The notes under the pieces are model-generated. The model saw only the letters and a list, made by a program, of their open reading frames with translations. It ran no database searches and was not told the origin of the DNA. DNA of 34,868 bases from CAZUCD01 sp964618855. GTDB lineage: Bacteria > Sumerlaeota > Sumerlaeia > SLMS01 > JANRJK01. Within the stretch, counting starts at the first letter, position 1. Each line of letters opens with the position of its first letter. The translations under genes and the position numbers were made by a program. Positions 25,401 through 34,176 of the stretch are shown here, one piece after another. Location: the NCBI GenBank assembly GCA_964618855.1, contig CAZUCD010000018.1, positions 1-34,868 on the forward strand, in the 5' to 3' direction.

Positions 25401-28400
25401 GGGGCCGAGCTTCGTCTCGACGTTCCCGCGCGGCATCTGGACCTTCGCGGGCGTGCCGACGGTCGGCGGGCCGAATCCCGCGGACGGCAACACGATCACG
25501 GGCGCCATCCAGGACGCGCTGATGCAGTTCAGCACGAACGGACCGGTGCTCGTGCAGAACAACACGTTCCTTGGCGCGGGCATCGACGTCACGGAGCCGA
25601 ACAACGGCGGCGTGCCGTTCCAGATCCTCGACAACTTCTTCACGCCGGGGCTCAACCCGAACACGGGGCAGCCGTGGGCGTTGCAGGCGGTGCTGCTGAA
25701 GCACGACTACTTCAGCCGGCCGATCACGTTCAGCGGCAACACGGTGACGACGCGCAGCGTGGGCGTCTACTCGGGTGCGGCGACGAACGCGCTGTTCTCC
25801 GCCAACACGTTCAACGTGGCGGCGGGGGTTTCGGTGTTCACGCACCTGCTGGTGGACACGGACTTCCCCGGCACGGGCATCACGTCCGGGTTCGCGCCTG
25901 TTCCGGCGAACACGACGACGATCATCGACAACAACTTCAACAGCGGCGCCTCACCCGGCGGCAACGCAGTGGCCTTTCGCCGCGGCGTCTCGGCCGGCAA
26001 CGTGCGCCCGATGGGCGCGATGACGATGGGCGGCGTCGGGGACGAGAACTTCTTCGGCCCGGACTTCGCCAACTTCATCGTGCTCGACTCGGACACGGCG
26101 AACGCGGCGGGCTCGGCGAGTCCGCTGGACGCGTTCAACGCCTTCTTCGCGGCGACCTACACGTCCCCCGCGCCGGGCAGGACGGTCCTCCCGTTCAGTG
26201 ACAACATCGACATCGCGGAGAACTTCTTTTCCGTCCCTACGTCGAAGAAGCCGAACACGATGACGCTGGCCGAGTACTCCGCGCTTGAGCTCCGGCTCTG
26301 GCACGACCCGGACGACGCGCCGGCGGGCCTGCTGACGTTCGGCGGCTTCCCGCTCACGTCGCCGATCTATGTGGACGACGACTTCGCGGGCCCCATCGGC
26401 ACGCCGGTCTCCCCGACGTACCCGCCCGCGGCGCCGACGGCATTCTTCGGCATCAACGCATTCTCCAACATCAACCCCGGCATCCAGCAGTGCCTCCCCT
26501 CGGGGACGGTCTACATCGCCGCGGGGGACTACGTGGAAAATGTCAACGTCACGAAGCCCATCACGCTGGACGGCGAGGACCGCGACCTGGTCACCGTTTA
26601 CCCGGCGGCCTCGAACCCGATCTGCGGCCCCGGCTCGCTCTGCGCCGGTGCGGCATCGACGATCTTCCTCATCAGCGCGAGCGACGTGCAGATGTACCGC
26701 ATCGGCATGGACGGCGACAACACGTCGCTCGTCTCCGGCGTGGTGCGCAACGGCGCGGACCTCAATGCGCGCAACGGCATCATCACGAACCACCTCCTCG
26801 GTCCCGCGATCAACAACCTGCTGGTGAACGACTGCCGGGTGGAGAACATCTACCTGCGCGGCATCCAGGCGGGGACGAACTTCGGCAGCTTCTCGTTCAT
26901 TGGCAACGAGGTGACGAACGTGGAGGGCGAGGCCGGCTCGATCGCCATCCTGAACTTCGGCGGCACCGGCCTCATCCAGGGCAACACGGTCTCGCAGGCG
27001 AGCGACGGCATCGCGTTGAACAACTCGGTCGGAACGACGGTCGAGCTCAACACGGTGACCGACGTCCTCTCCGGCATCCACTCGGACAACAACGGCAGCC
27101 TCGGCGGCCCGTCCACGGCGGACGTGATCGACGACAACACGGTGGATTGCCAGCAGACGTTTAGCTACGGGGTGTGGGTCTTCGATCCGTACCTGGACGT
27201 CGTGGTTTCGGACAACGAGGTGGACGGCTCGAACGTCGGCCTCGGCATGTTCGGCGGCCAGGCCGGCGCGCGGCCCGTCTTCAGCGGCAACGACGTCGAC
27301 GGCGGCAGCGCGGCCGACACATACGGCGCCTACTTCAGCACGTCGCTGTTCGGGTTCGGCTCGGCCAACGCGAGCGTGGACTTCGGCCCGGACAACCTCG
27401 TGGCCGACAACGACTACAACGTGCTCGTCGAGCAGGAACTCGGGTTCACCTCCGACCTCGACATCCACGACAACACCGGAATCAACGGCGCGGCCGTCCG
27501 GGGCTTCTGGGCCCTCGGCACCGGCGTCGCCAACGACGTGCTGATCGACAACACGCCCTTCTCCGGCAACGCAACGCACGTCCGCGTCGAGGGTGCATTC
27601 GTGTCCTCGACCGGCAACACGTACACCGGCGGCGCGACGGGCTTCGACGTCCAGGCCAACGGCGGCACGTTCCTGTGCGAGAACATCTTCACGACGCTCT
27701 CGAGCTGGAACATCGACCTGGCCGCGGGGGCGACGCCCGCGGCGCAGTACATCCACGGCAACCAGTTCGACGGCACCGGCAACGGCGTCCGCAACCAGGC
27801 CGCCGCGCAGCTCAATGCGGAGGGCAACTGGTGGGGCGTTTCCACCGGGCCGAACACCGGCGGCAACACGACCTCCGGCAACATCGACTTCACCCCGTGG
27901 CAGACCTCGATCGACGCGCCGGCATTCGAGTGCTGGACCGGCTTCATCGCCCCCTGCGACAACGACGGGTTCCTCGCGTTCCCGCCGCTGGTGCTCGCGG
28001 ACGACTGCGACCTCTCGACGGTCGTGATCGAGTACTCCATCGGCGGATCCCCGATCGGAGGCGACGGCGCATCTTACAACTACCCGTACGGCCAGACGAC
28101 GGTGGACCTCACCGTCTCCGACGACGACGGATCGAGTTCGTGCAGCTTCCTCGTCGAGCGGTTCTTCAACGTGCAGCCCCCGCTGCGCTCGATCTCGATC
28201 GGGCCGGAGGACGGCTACATCACGCAGATGGCCGAGATGCCGACGACCGGCTTCCTCTTCAACTCGAAGGAGACGACGTTCAACGTGGGCGACACGACGA
28301 CCAACCTGGCGAACCGCGGCATCCTGAGCTTCGACACGACGCTCCCGGCCGACGCGGTGATCCTCTCGGCGCGCATCCGCCTGACGCAGACGATCGCGAA

Positions 28401-29361
28401 CGGCAGCGTGGCCTCGCTCGGCGGTCTCGTCCTCGACGCGGGCAACCCGAACATCGGCGGCTCCGCCGCGTTTGCGGCCACCGACTGGGATGACGCCTCC
28501 GCGGCCCACCTCAACATCGCGTCCACGTTCCCGCTCCCGGCGGCGAACGCGGCCTCGACCTTCGCGGAGATCGACCCGGCGCACCTCGACAAGATCAACC
28601 CCAACGGAAAGACGCAGTTCCGCGTCCGCTTCAACAACCTGACGAACTCGAACAACACCCTCGACCAGATCGTCTTCGCCTCCGGCACCGGCACCTCCGC
28701 GACCCAGAGGCCCGAGATGATCATCGAGTACTACATCGACAACGTCTGCTACGTGTCCCAGCCGCAGACGACCGCGGGCTCGCCGGTCACGGTGGAGCTC
28801 TGGTCGACCCCGGCGGATGACGGGCAGGTCGTCGAGGCCCACGAGACGTACGGCGTGGGCGGGTCGATGAACGCAACCGCGGGCAGCTTCCAGGTGGGCG
28901 ACACGGCCAGCCGCCAGCAGATGATGGGCGTGCTCAGCTTCGACCTGACGGGCATCCCCGCCAACGCGACGATCCAGAGCGCGACGCTCCGGCTCTACAG
29001 GACCAGCGGCATCGGCACACCCGCCTCCCTCGGCGCCCTCACCGCCTCGCTCCGCATCCCGCAGACGCCCTTCTTCGGGCCGACGCAGGGCCTCGAGTTC
29101 GCGGACTTCGAGTCCTTCGCGCACATCCCGAACGTGGCGACGTTTGCCCCGCTCCCGCTCAACAACCAGTACATCGAGGTGCCGCTCACCGCAGGTGGCC
29201 GCGCCTTCCTGAACAAGGGTGGAGTGACGCAGTTCAAGATCAACTTCGCCCTGGACGACAACAACAACCTCCTCTCCGACCAGATCACGTTCGCCTCCGG
29301 CAACTTCGGAGTCGGGCAGCCTGCGCGGCCGAGGCTCCTGATCACGTACCTGGCGCCGTAA
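22420..29361 (+). CDS. Giant exported right-handed beta-helix protein with DNRLRE-like C-terminal domains
   Basis: A 2313-residue protein with a signal peptide (1-27, VVTLAALLLLAGTTALGA) and a good Shine-Dalgarno; ATG 22438 is an alternative start. Asn-rich parallel beta-helix coils (NNTI, NNTVTDN, NNFF types) fill residues about 30-1850, as in pectate-lyase/NosD-like secreted proteins. Each large section opens with a YVDD-FAG strand and an AxxxIxxAIxxIxxGTVYVxxGxYxE-type cap. A 502-residue block is present twice without gaps (about 312-813 and 814-1315), and a third section shares its first 70 or so residues. About 1840-1915 is an HYR/Ig-like segment (VIEYSIGGSPIGG, TVDLTVSDDDGSSS). Two DNRLRE/CBM96-like domains (about 1923-2107 and 2124-2313) end the protein. 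It has no C-terminal anchor or sorting signal, and the ligand is unknown. It is transcribed alone and closed by a strong terminator. Confidence 0.9.
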   Translation: MPISARMNPGVVTLAALLLLAGTTALGASATVYVDDSFAGLTTGDDPPGPGTFYWDGIGIAPAPADSTHGIQFGVTLVNPSGTINVDSGTYNEDVNLNKAGVSVLGAGAATTTIVGQLGGANETFLLGASNTRLSGFTITRNTGVGENNIGVTTVTGGTGIRIDNNTITLNRSGIYFNGSSSSCTVENNTVTDNRTGLIFADSTAYTNYTIRNNFITLNRTFGILFNGATATVTGASIVDNDISGNFASQFENNSTSNIDVSRNWWGAGLPTLNVSNVNQNAVLPPLFAYPGPAVPPGPPYPFYISGSGPKTVNIWLSSGTDADANPANGFQPQTVATFGAPIQANLQTAINAIPATWTLEVPDDTYTGLFTVAKALTIEGESNTGTILQAPVYGGPNPPPAALMAVSSQNVTIDNLRFEMNQSHVRFGVHVASGSQFNNLNVLNSVFVSNGNNPMGFADRTTAINIQAGGAAANHAATIRTNQIIQGTGGPAPSGVSTFPRGIWFFQGVPTIGGPGFGDGNTIVASFQDCLLQFTTNGPALLENNLFNGAGIDVTEPNNAGQPFAIQFNTFVPGLNPNTGLPFAAQSALLKHDYFSRPITFANNFVFTYGIGVYAGAATAASINDNTFIPDPGATSFTHVLVDTDFPGTGITSGFSPVPANTTTLQGNFFGDSGVPGGIGLAFRRGVSAGNARPMGAMTVGGSGVENYFEDDLAYFVALDSDTANAAGSPSPLDAFNALFTTIYTSPAPGRTVLPFSNNITIADNTFEVPTPQVPSAMTAGELAAFELRLWHDPDDAPAGLLLYGGIPLFPEVYVDDSFAGGFGTPVTPTHPPAAPTAYIGINAFTTINAGIQQAQATGTVYVADGSYTELVAVDRAVTLDGESDTGTILQAPVYGGPNPPPPSLMAIQAADIEVNDMRFEMNQSHVRFGVHVASGQPFNNLAVVDNVFVSNGNNPLPFADRTTAINIQAGGAGLNHTASIRGNDIIQGTGGAGPSFVSTFPRGIWTFAGVPTVGGPNPADGNTITGAIQDALMQFSTNGPVLVQNNTFLGAGIDVTEPNNGGVPFQILDNFFTPGLNPNTGQPWALQAVLLKHDYFSRPITFSGNTVTTRSVGVYSGAATNALFSANTFNVAAGVSVFTHLLVDTDFPGTGITSGFAPVPANTTTIIDNNFNSGASPGGNAVAFRRGVSAGNVRPMGAMTMGGVGDENFFGPDFANFIVLDSDTANAAGSASPLDAFNAFFAATYTSPAPGRTVLPFSDNIDIAENFFSVPTSKKPNTMTLAEYSALELRLWHDPDDAPAGLLTFGGFPLTSPIYVDDDFAGPIGTPVSPTYPPAAPTAFFGINAFSNINPGIQQCLPSGTVYIAAGDYVENVNVTKPITLDGEDRDLVTVYPAASNPICGPGSLCAGAASTIFLISASDVQMYRIGMDGDNTSLVSGVVRNGADLNARNGIITNHLLGPAINNLLVNDCRVENIYLRGIQAGTNFGSFSFIGNEVTNVEGEAGSIAILNFGGTGLIQGNTVSQASDGIALNNSVGTTVELNTVTDVLSGIHSDNNGSLGGPSTADVIDDNTVDCQQTFSYGVWVFDPYLDVVVSDNEVDGSNVGLGMFGGQAGARPVFSGNDVDGGSAADTYGAYFSTSLFGFGSANASVDFGPDNLVADNDYNVLVEQELGFTSDLDIHDNTGINGAAVRGFWALGTGVANDVLIDNTPFSGNATHVRVEGAFVSSTGNTYTGGATGFDVQANGGTFLCENIFTTLSSWNIDLAAGATPAAQYIHGNQFDGTGNGVRNQAAAQLNAEGNWWGVSTGPNTGGNTTSGNIDFTPWQTSIDAPAFECWTGFIAPCDNDGFLAFPPLVLADDCDLSTVVIEYSIGGSPIGGDGASYNYPYGQTTVDLTVSDDDGSSSCSFLVERFFNVQPPLRSISIGPEDGYITQMAEMPTTGFLFNSKETTFNVGDTTTNLANRGILSFDTTLPADAVILSARIRLTQTIANGSVASLGGLVLDAGNPNIGGSAAFAATDWDDASAAHLNIASTFPLPAANAASTFAEIDPAHLDKINPNGKTQFRVRFNNLTNSNNTLDQIVFASGTGTSATQRPEMIIEYYIDNVCYVSQPQTTAGSPVTVELWSTPADDGQVVEAHETYGVGGSMNATAGSFQVGDTASRQQMMGVLSFDLTGIPANATIQSATLRLYRTSGIGTPASLGALTASLRIPQTPFFGPTQGLEFADFESFAHIPNVATFAPLPLNNQYIEVPLTAGGRAFLNKGGVTQFKINFALDDNNNLLSDQITFASGNFGVGQPARPRLLITYLAP
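23353..26364 (+). repeat. In-gene tandem duplication, two copies of 1506 bases
   Basis: Landmarks recur exactly 1506 bases apart: the NQSHVRFGVHVASG coding stretch (23671 and 25177), KHDYFSRPITF (24193 and 25699), FRRGVSAGN (24469 and 25975) and the module-opening strand (24859 and 26365, the latter starting a third partial copy). There are no indels between landmarks. Many codons are identical at the third position in the best-conserved stretches, while others have diverged. Confidence 0.93.
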
Positions 29362-29386
29362 CCTCGGCACCACACCCCGCAGGAAC

Positions 29387-29424
29387 ACGCCCCCGGAGCT
29401 CACCGCTCCGGGGGCGTACTTTTT
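29387..29424 (+). terminator. Strong intrinsic terminator of the giant gene
   Basis: A 13-bp perfect stem (29387-29399 with 29405-29417; core CGCCCCCGGAGC) closes a five-base loop and is followed by ACTTTTT. It starts 25 bases after the stop codon. This is the clearest Rho-independent terminator in the window and isolates the giant gene from the downstream signalling operon. Confidence 0.95.
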
Positions 29425-29652
29425 CAGGACGGGCCCCCAACCACCCCCTGGGGGGCGCCGTACCGGGGCCCCTCCGGGGAAAGACCACGGCGCACAGGCG
29501 GCGGGACGCCCCCCCCAGGAGTGTTGGAGAGTCCCCACACAGACTGCCCGGAGCCCCGGGTGCCGCAAATCCAGTTGCCTGAGTGCCCGCCGTGCGCCAC
29601 AGTGCGGATAGCCTCGGGGGATTGCACCCCTGCGCATGGAGATGAAGCCCTC
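29425..29652. promoter_or_regulatory. Upstream region of the partner-switching operon
   Basis: This 228-base region lies between the terminator and the STAS gene. The first 100 bases are packed with GC-rich inverted repeats and homopolymer C/G runs. The operon promoter must be here, but no -35/-10 pair is convincing. GGAG at about 29639-29642 serves the ATG at 29653. The STAS frame is open back to 29521, but that upstream part is Cys/Pro-rich and unlike the domain. Confidence 0.35.
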
Positions 29653-30003
29653 ATGCAGATTGAAGCACGCCGGGAAGGCACCATCGAGATCCTGGAGATG
29701 AACGGACGGCTCGACCTCGCCGGGGCCGAGATCGCCGAGCGCTTCTACAAGGACTTCCGCCAGTCGCTGAAGCCGAAGACCCTGCTGATCGTGAGCTTCA
29801 AGAACGTAGAGTACATCAGTTCGAGCGGGCTGCGCGTTCTCCTTGCGGCGTTCAAGGAGATCCAGGCGGGGGGCGGGGCGATGGTGCTGTGCGACATGAA
29901 TGTGGCGGTCGAGGAGGTCTTCAACTTCGCGGGACTCGACTCGGTTTTCCGCATCTACCCGACGATGGCCGAGGCGCAGGAAGGCGTGGCAGCCCTGCTG
30001 TGA
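29653..30003 (+). CDS. STAS-domain anti-anti-sigma factor (RsbV/SpoIIAA-like)
   Basis: A 116-residue single STAS domain. In partner-switching systems such proteins bind and neutralise an anti-sigma kinase when unphosphorylated. The phosphorylatable serine is Ser58 in VEYISSSGLRVLLAAFKEI, placed just before Gly59 as in SpoIIAA. The N-terminal strand pattern (EGTIEILEMNGRLDLAGAE) and the C-terminal helix (VEEVFNFAGLDSVFRIYPT) are those of the family. The stop overlaps the next start as GTGA, so the STAS protein and the kinase are made together. No sigma factor gene is visible nearby, so the final target may be another kind of protein. Confidence 0.92.
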   Translation: MQIEARREGTIEILEMNGRLDLAGAEIAERFYKDFRQSLKPKTLLIVSFKNVEYISSSGLRVLLAAFKEIQAGGGAMVLCDMNVAVEEVFNFAGLDSVFRIYPTMAEAQEGVAALL

Positions 30004-30482
30004 ACCCGAACCCGGCCGAACTCCCCTCGGTGCCGCGAACGAACGGAATCGCGCTGGAGCTCCCCGCGGACCCGGCGTACCTCGTGCTCGCGTGCCGCGT
30101 CGTCTGCGGGTTCGCGTCGCTGCACGGCATTGCGGAGCGCGACTGCCGGCGGCTGGAGCTTGCCGTGGACGAGATTTGCACCAACTGCATCACGCACGCC
30201 TACGAGCGCGACCCGAGCAAGCGCTACCGCGTGACGGTCGAGCGCGACGAGGAGGACATGCTGGTCGTGCGCATCTTCGACCGCGGGCGCGGATTCCAGA
30301 TCGAGCAGGTCCCCGTGCCGGACCTTTGCTGCGGCCTCCTTGAACGGCAGATCGGGGGGCTGGGCCTCATGTTTGCCCAGAAGGCCACGGATTCCTTCGC
30401 AGCGTACCGCACGCACGAGGGCGAGAACTGCGTCGAAATGAAGAAGCGGCTCCCCGCGGCCCCGGCCGTTCCACAGACCTGA
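30000..30482 (+). CDS. HATPase anti-sigma factor / serine-protein kinase (RsbW-like)
   Basis: A 160-residue GHKL ATPase-fold protein that in this family phosphorylates the cognate STAS protein and sequesters a sigma factor or other target. The N-box is ELAVDEICTNCITHAY (Glu58, Asn62), the G1 box DRGRGF (94-99) and the G2 box GGLGLMF (119-125), all intact. The GTG start in the GTGA overlap was chosen. The first 18 residues are a Pro-rich lead. Three of the first four operon genes are signalling proteins, so this is likely a switch with the adjacent STAS protein as partner. Confidence 0.92.
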   Translation: MNPNPAELPSVPRTNGIALELPADPAYLVLACRVVCGFASLHGIAERDCRRLELAVDEICTNCITHAYERDPSKRYRVTVERDEEDMLVVRIFDRGRGFQIEQVPVPDLCCGLLERQIGGLGLMFAQKATDSFAAYRTHEGENCVEMKKRLPAAPAVPQT

Positions 30483-30504
30483 TCCCCACCGGGGCCCCAC
30501 CACC

Positions 30505-33319
30505 GTGGACACACCCCCCCGGCAGCACACCGAAGCCACCGCCGAACTCCACGCGCTCATCGAGGGGTTGCCGCAGGAGTTCATCTCCGCGCAGGCGCCT
30601 CCGGGCGAAACCTACGGCCATCCCCCCCTAGTCGAGGTGTCCGACGCCGACACCGCGGACTTTCACCGCAGCCTGCCCACGATGGAGGCGCAGTTCGGCA
30701 GCTCCGACGACCAGTTCCCCCACGCCGTGCGCGAGGGCGTGGTTCCCGCAGTAGGCGGCGGGGCGCAGTTCAGCCTGCACGAGCAGCTCGCGCGCGGGGG
30801 CCACGGGGAGATCTGGCGCGCCACGCAGCGCAGCCTCCAGCGCGAGATCGCCGTCAAGGTCCTGATCCAGCGCGCCACGGACCAGCACCAGGTCCTCGCC
30901 CGGCGCCGCCGCGAGTTCATCGCCGAGGCCCACACCGCCGCGGAGCTCGAACACCCCAACATCCTGCCCGTGTACGACCTCGGAATCGATGCCCGCTCGG
31001 GCTCCCCGATGCTCGCGATGAAGCTCATCCGCGGGGAGAACTGGGAGCAGGAACTCTTCGACGACCGCGCGATGCCGATGGAGGAGAAGCTGGCGAAGCA
31101 CCTGCCGATCTTCCTCGCCGTGTGCAACGCCGTCGCCTATGCGCACTCGCACGACATCATCCACCGCGACCTGAAGCCGTCGCAGGTGATCGTCGGCGCC
31201 TTCGGGGAGGTGCTTCTGACCGACTGGGGGCTCGCGATGCGGCTCTCGTCGGCTGGCGGGGACTCGCCGTGGCACGTTGCGGGGAAGCTCGTCCCGACGG
31301 CGCAGACCGCCACGAACCCCGCCGGCACACCGAGCTACATGGCCCCGGAACAGGTCCGCCGCACGACGGAGGGGCTGGGCAAGTGGACCGACATCTACCT
31401 GCTCGGGGGCATCCTCTACCGCATCCTGACGGACACGCTCCCGCACCTGGGCGAGACGCGGACGGCGGTGCTGTACCGAGCGGCATCCGGGGAGGTGCAG
31501 CGCGCCGCGGAGCGAGCCCCCGACCGCCACATCCCCCCGCAGCTCGCCGTGATCGCGGAACGCGCGCTCTCCCCCGACCCGATGGACCGGCAGGGCAGCG
31601 TCCTCGAGCTGCGCATGGAGGTGAGCGATTTCCTGACGGGCGCCGCGCGCAGGCGCGAGTCCGTGCGCCTCGCCAACGAGGCGCGTGGCATCGTGGGGGA
31701 TCCGTCGGCCGCGCCGGAGGAGGGCATCCTGCGCGCGTTCGACCCGCTGGAGCGCGCGGTCCGGGAGTGGCCGGACAACGAGGACGCGCGCGCGCTCCTG
31801 CTGGCGTGCCGGGAACGCCTGCGCGGAATCCGGGCGCGCAGGACGCGGCTCCGGGCCGGCCTGGCCACCGGCGCGGCTGCGTCCGTGCTGGCGTTCGCGC
31901 TGCTCTTCACGTGGCAGTCGCGCCGCCTCCTCGCGCAGACGGAGATCGAGCGCGACCGCGCGCTGCGGGCCGCCGACACCATGATGACGGAGCTTGCCGA
32001 TGGGCTCAGGCCCCTCGCCGGGGCGCAGAGCAGCGCCGTCCTCGGCATCGTCGACAAGGCGGCAGCGACCTACGACGAGATCATCGCCGCCGCGGGGGAC
32101 CGCCCCGAGCTGCTCGAGCGCCGCGCCCAGGCCGACCTCCGCCTGGCCGACCTCTACATGACTCTCGGCGACTCGACCGGCGCACTTCGCCATCAGGAGC
32201 AGGCCGAACGGATCACGCGCGGCCTGCTCTCCGCCGGGCAGGACTCCGCCGCGATCCGGGAGCTCATGGCGCGCGTGCTGCTCTCGCGCACGATCATCAG
32301 GTCCGCGCAGGCCGCGGGCGCCGACACGTCCGACGGCCTGGCGGAGGCCATCAGCCTGCTGGATGCCATCGACCGGTCGGAGGGGCCCTCCGCACGCATC
32401 CTCCTGCTCCGCGCGAGCATCATCTCGCGGCTCTCGGAGGTTTACTTCAACGCGCGGCGTGGCGCCGAGGGGCGCGAAAAGCAGGACGAGGCGATCCGCC
32501 TACTGCAGGAGGGCGCCGAAAAGTACCCCGACAATCCCGAGATTCGCCTCCTCGCGATCCAGGCGCAGTCCAACGCCTCCGTGTCCGCGATGTACTCGGG
32601 GAGGATGGACGAGGCGATGGAGCTTTCGCGGCGCTGCGCGGAGGACGCGGCCGCGCTCGTCGCGCTCGACCCCGGCAACGCCGAATGGCGCAGCATCCGC
32701 GCCGCGCGCCTGTCGCAGTACGGGCAGTTCCTCTCCGCCGCCGGCGACTTTGCGCGCGCGCTCCCGATCCAGGACGAGGCCATCGGGCTGCTGCGCGAGC
32801 TCGCCGCGCTCGACCCGGAGAACACGGAGGTGCGGCTCAAGCTCGCCCAGGCGCAGTCCGAGCGCGGCGCCCTCCTCGTCAAGACGGGCCGCTTCGCCGA
32901 CGCGCGGGAGGCGCTCCTGGAATCCGTCGGCGAGTTCGGGCGCCTCTCCGCCCGCGACCCGAAGAATGCGCAGGTCCTTTCCGGGCTGCAGCTCTCGACC
33001 AACTGGCTTGCGGACGCGGAGGAGGCGCTCGGCGAGCTGGAATCCGCGGAGGGTCGCATCCGCCGCATCCGCGAGCTTGCCGACCAGCTTGCGGAACTCA
33101 ACCCGGGGGCGATCCAGTGGACCTTCCGAAAGGCGGACGGGGACCTGCGGCTGGCGCGGTTCCTGCGCCGGACGGAGCGCGGCACGGAGGAGGAGCGGCG
33201 TTCGCTGCTGGAGTCCGCCAAGTCGCACATGGAGGCGGTGATGGCGCGCGGCCGCATCACGCCGGAGCAGCAGAAGATCGTGGACATGATCGGGCGCGAG
33301 CTCGCGGGGGAGGCCACCG

Positions 33320-33333
<14 letters not shown>
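30505..33333 (+). CDS. Transmembrane Hanks-type Ser/Thr protein kinase with C-terminal TPR-like region
   Basis: A 942-residue kinase starting at GTG 22 bases after the anti-sigma gene. After an acidic lead of about 85 residues, the kinase domain shows the glycine loop (LARGGHGEIW, 96-105), Lys118, Glu141, HRDLKPSQ (220-227), DWG (240-242 in place of DFG), APE (280-282) and Asp296. The residues for phosphotransfer are present, but the usual Asn after HRDLKP is Gln227. One membrane helix lies at about 450-472 (GLATGAAASVLAFALLFTW). The remaining 470 residues are Ala/Leu/Glu-rich helical repeats (EQAERITRGLLSAG, AIGLLRELAALDPENTEVRLKLAQ), TPR-like and probably outside the membrane. It resembles planctomycete-type receptor kinases. 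The stop overlaps the thiD start by 14 bases. Confidence 0.93.
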
Positions 33334-34144
<811 letters not shown>

Positions 34145-34176
34145 ACGGTCCGACCGCACGGCGATGGGTTGCACCC

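Noticed and set aside
25951..29637. Minus-strand open frame of 1228 codons opposite the giant beta-helix gene (also 22165-24339)
   Set aside because: The composition is that of an antisense shadow (Arg, Val, Asp, Glu) with no recognisable motif. The sense strand has a signal peptide, a ribosome-binding site, clear repeats and a terminator.
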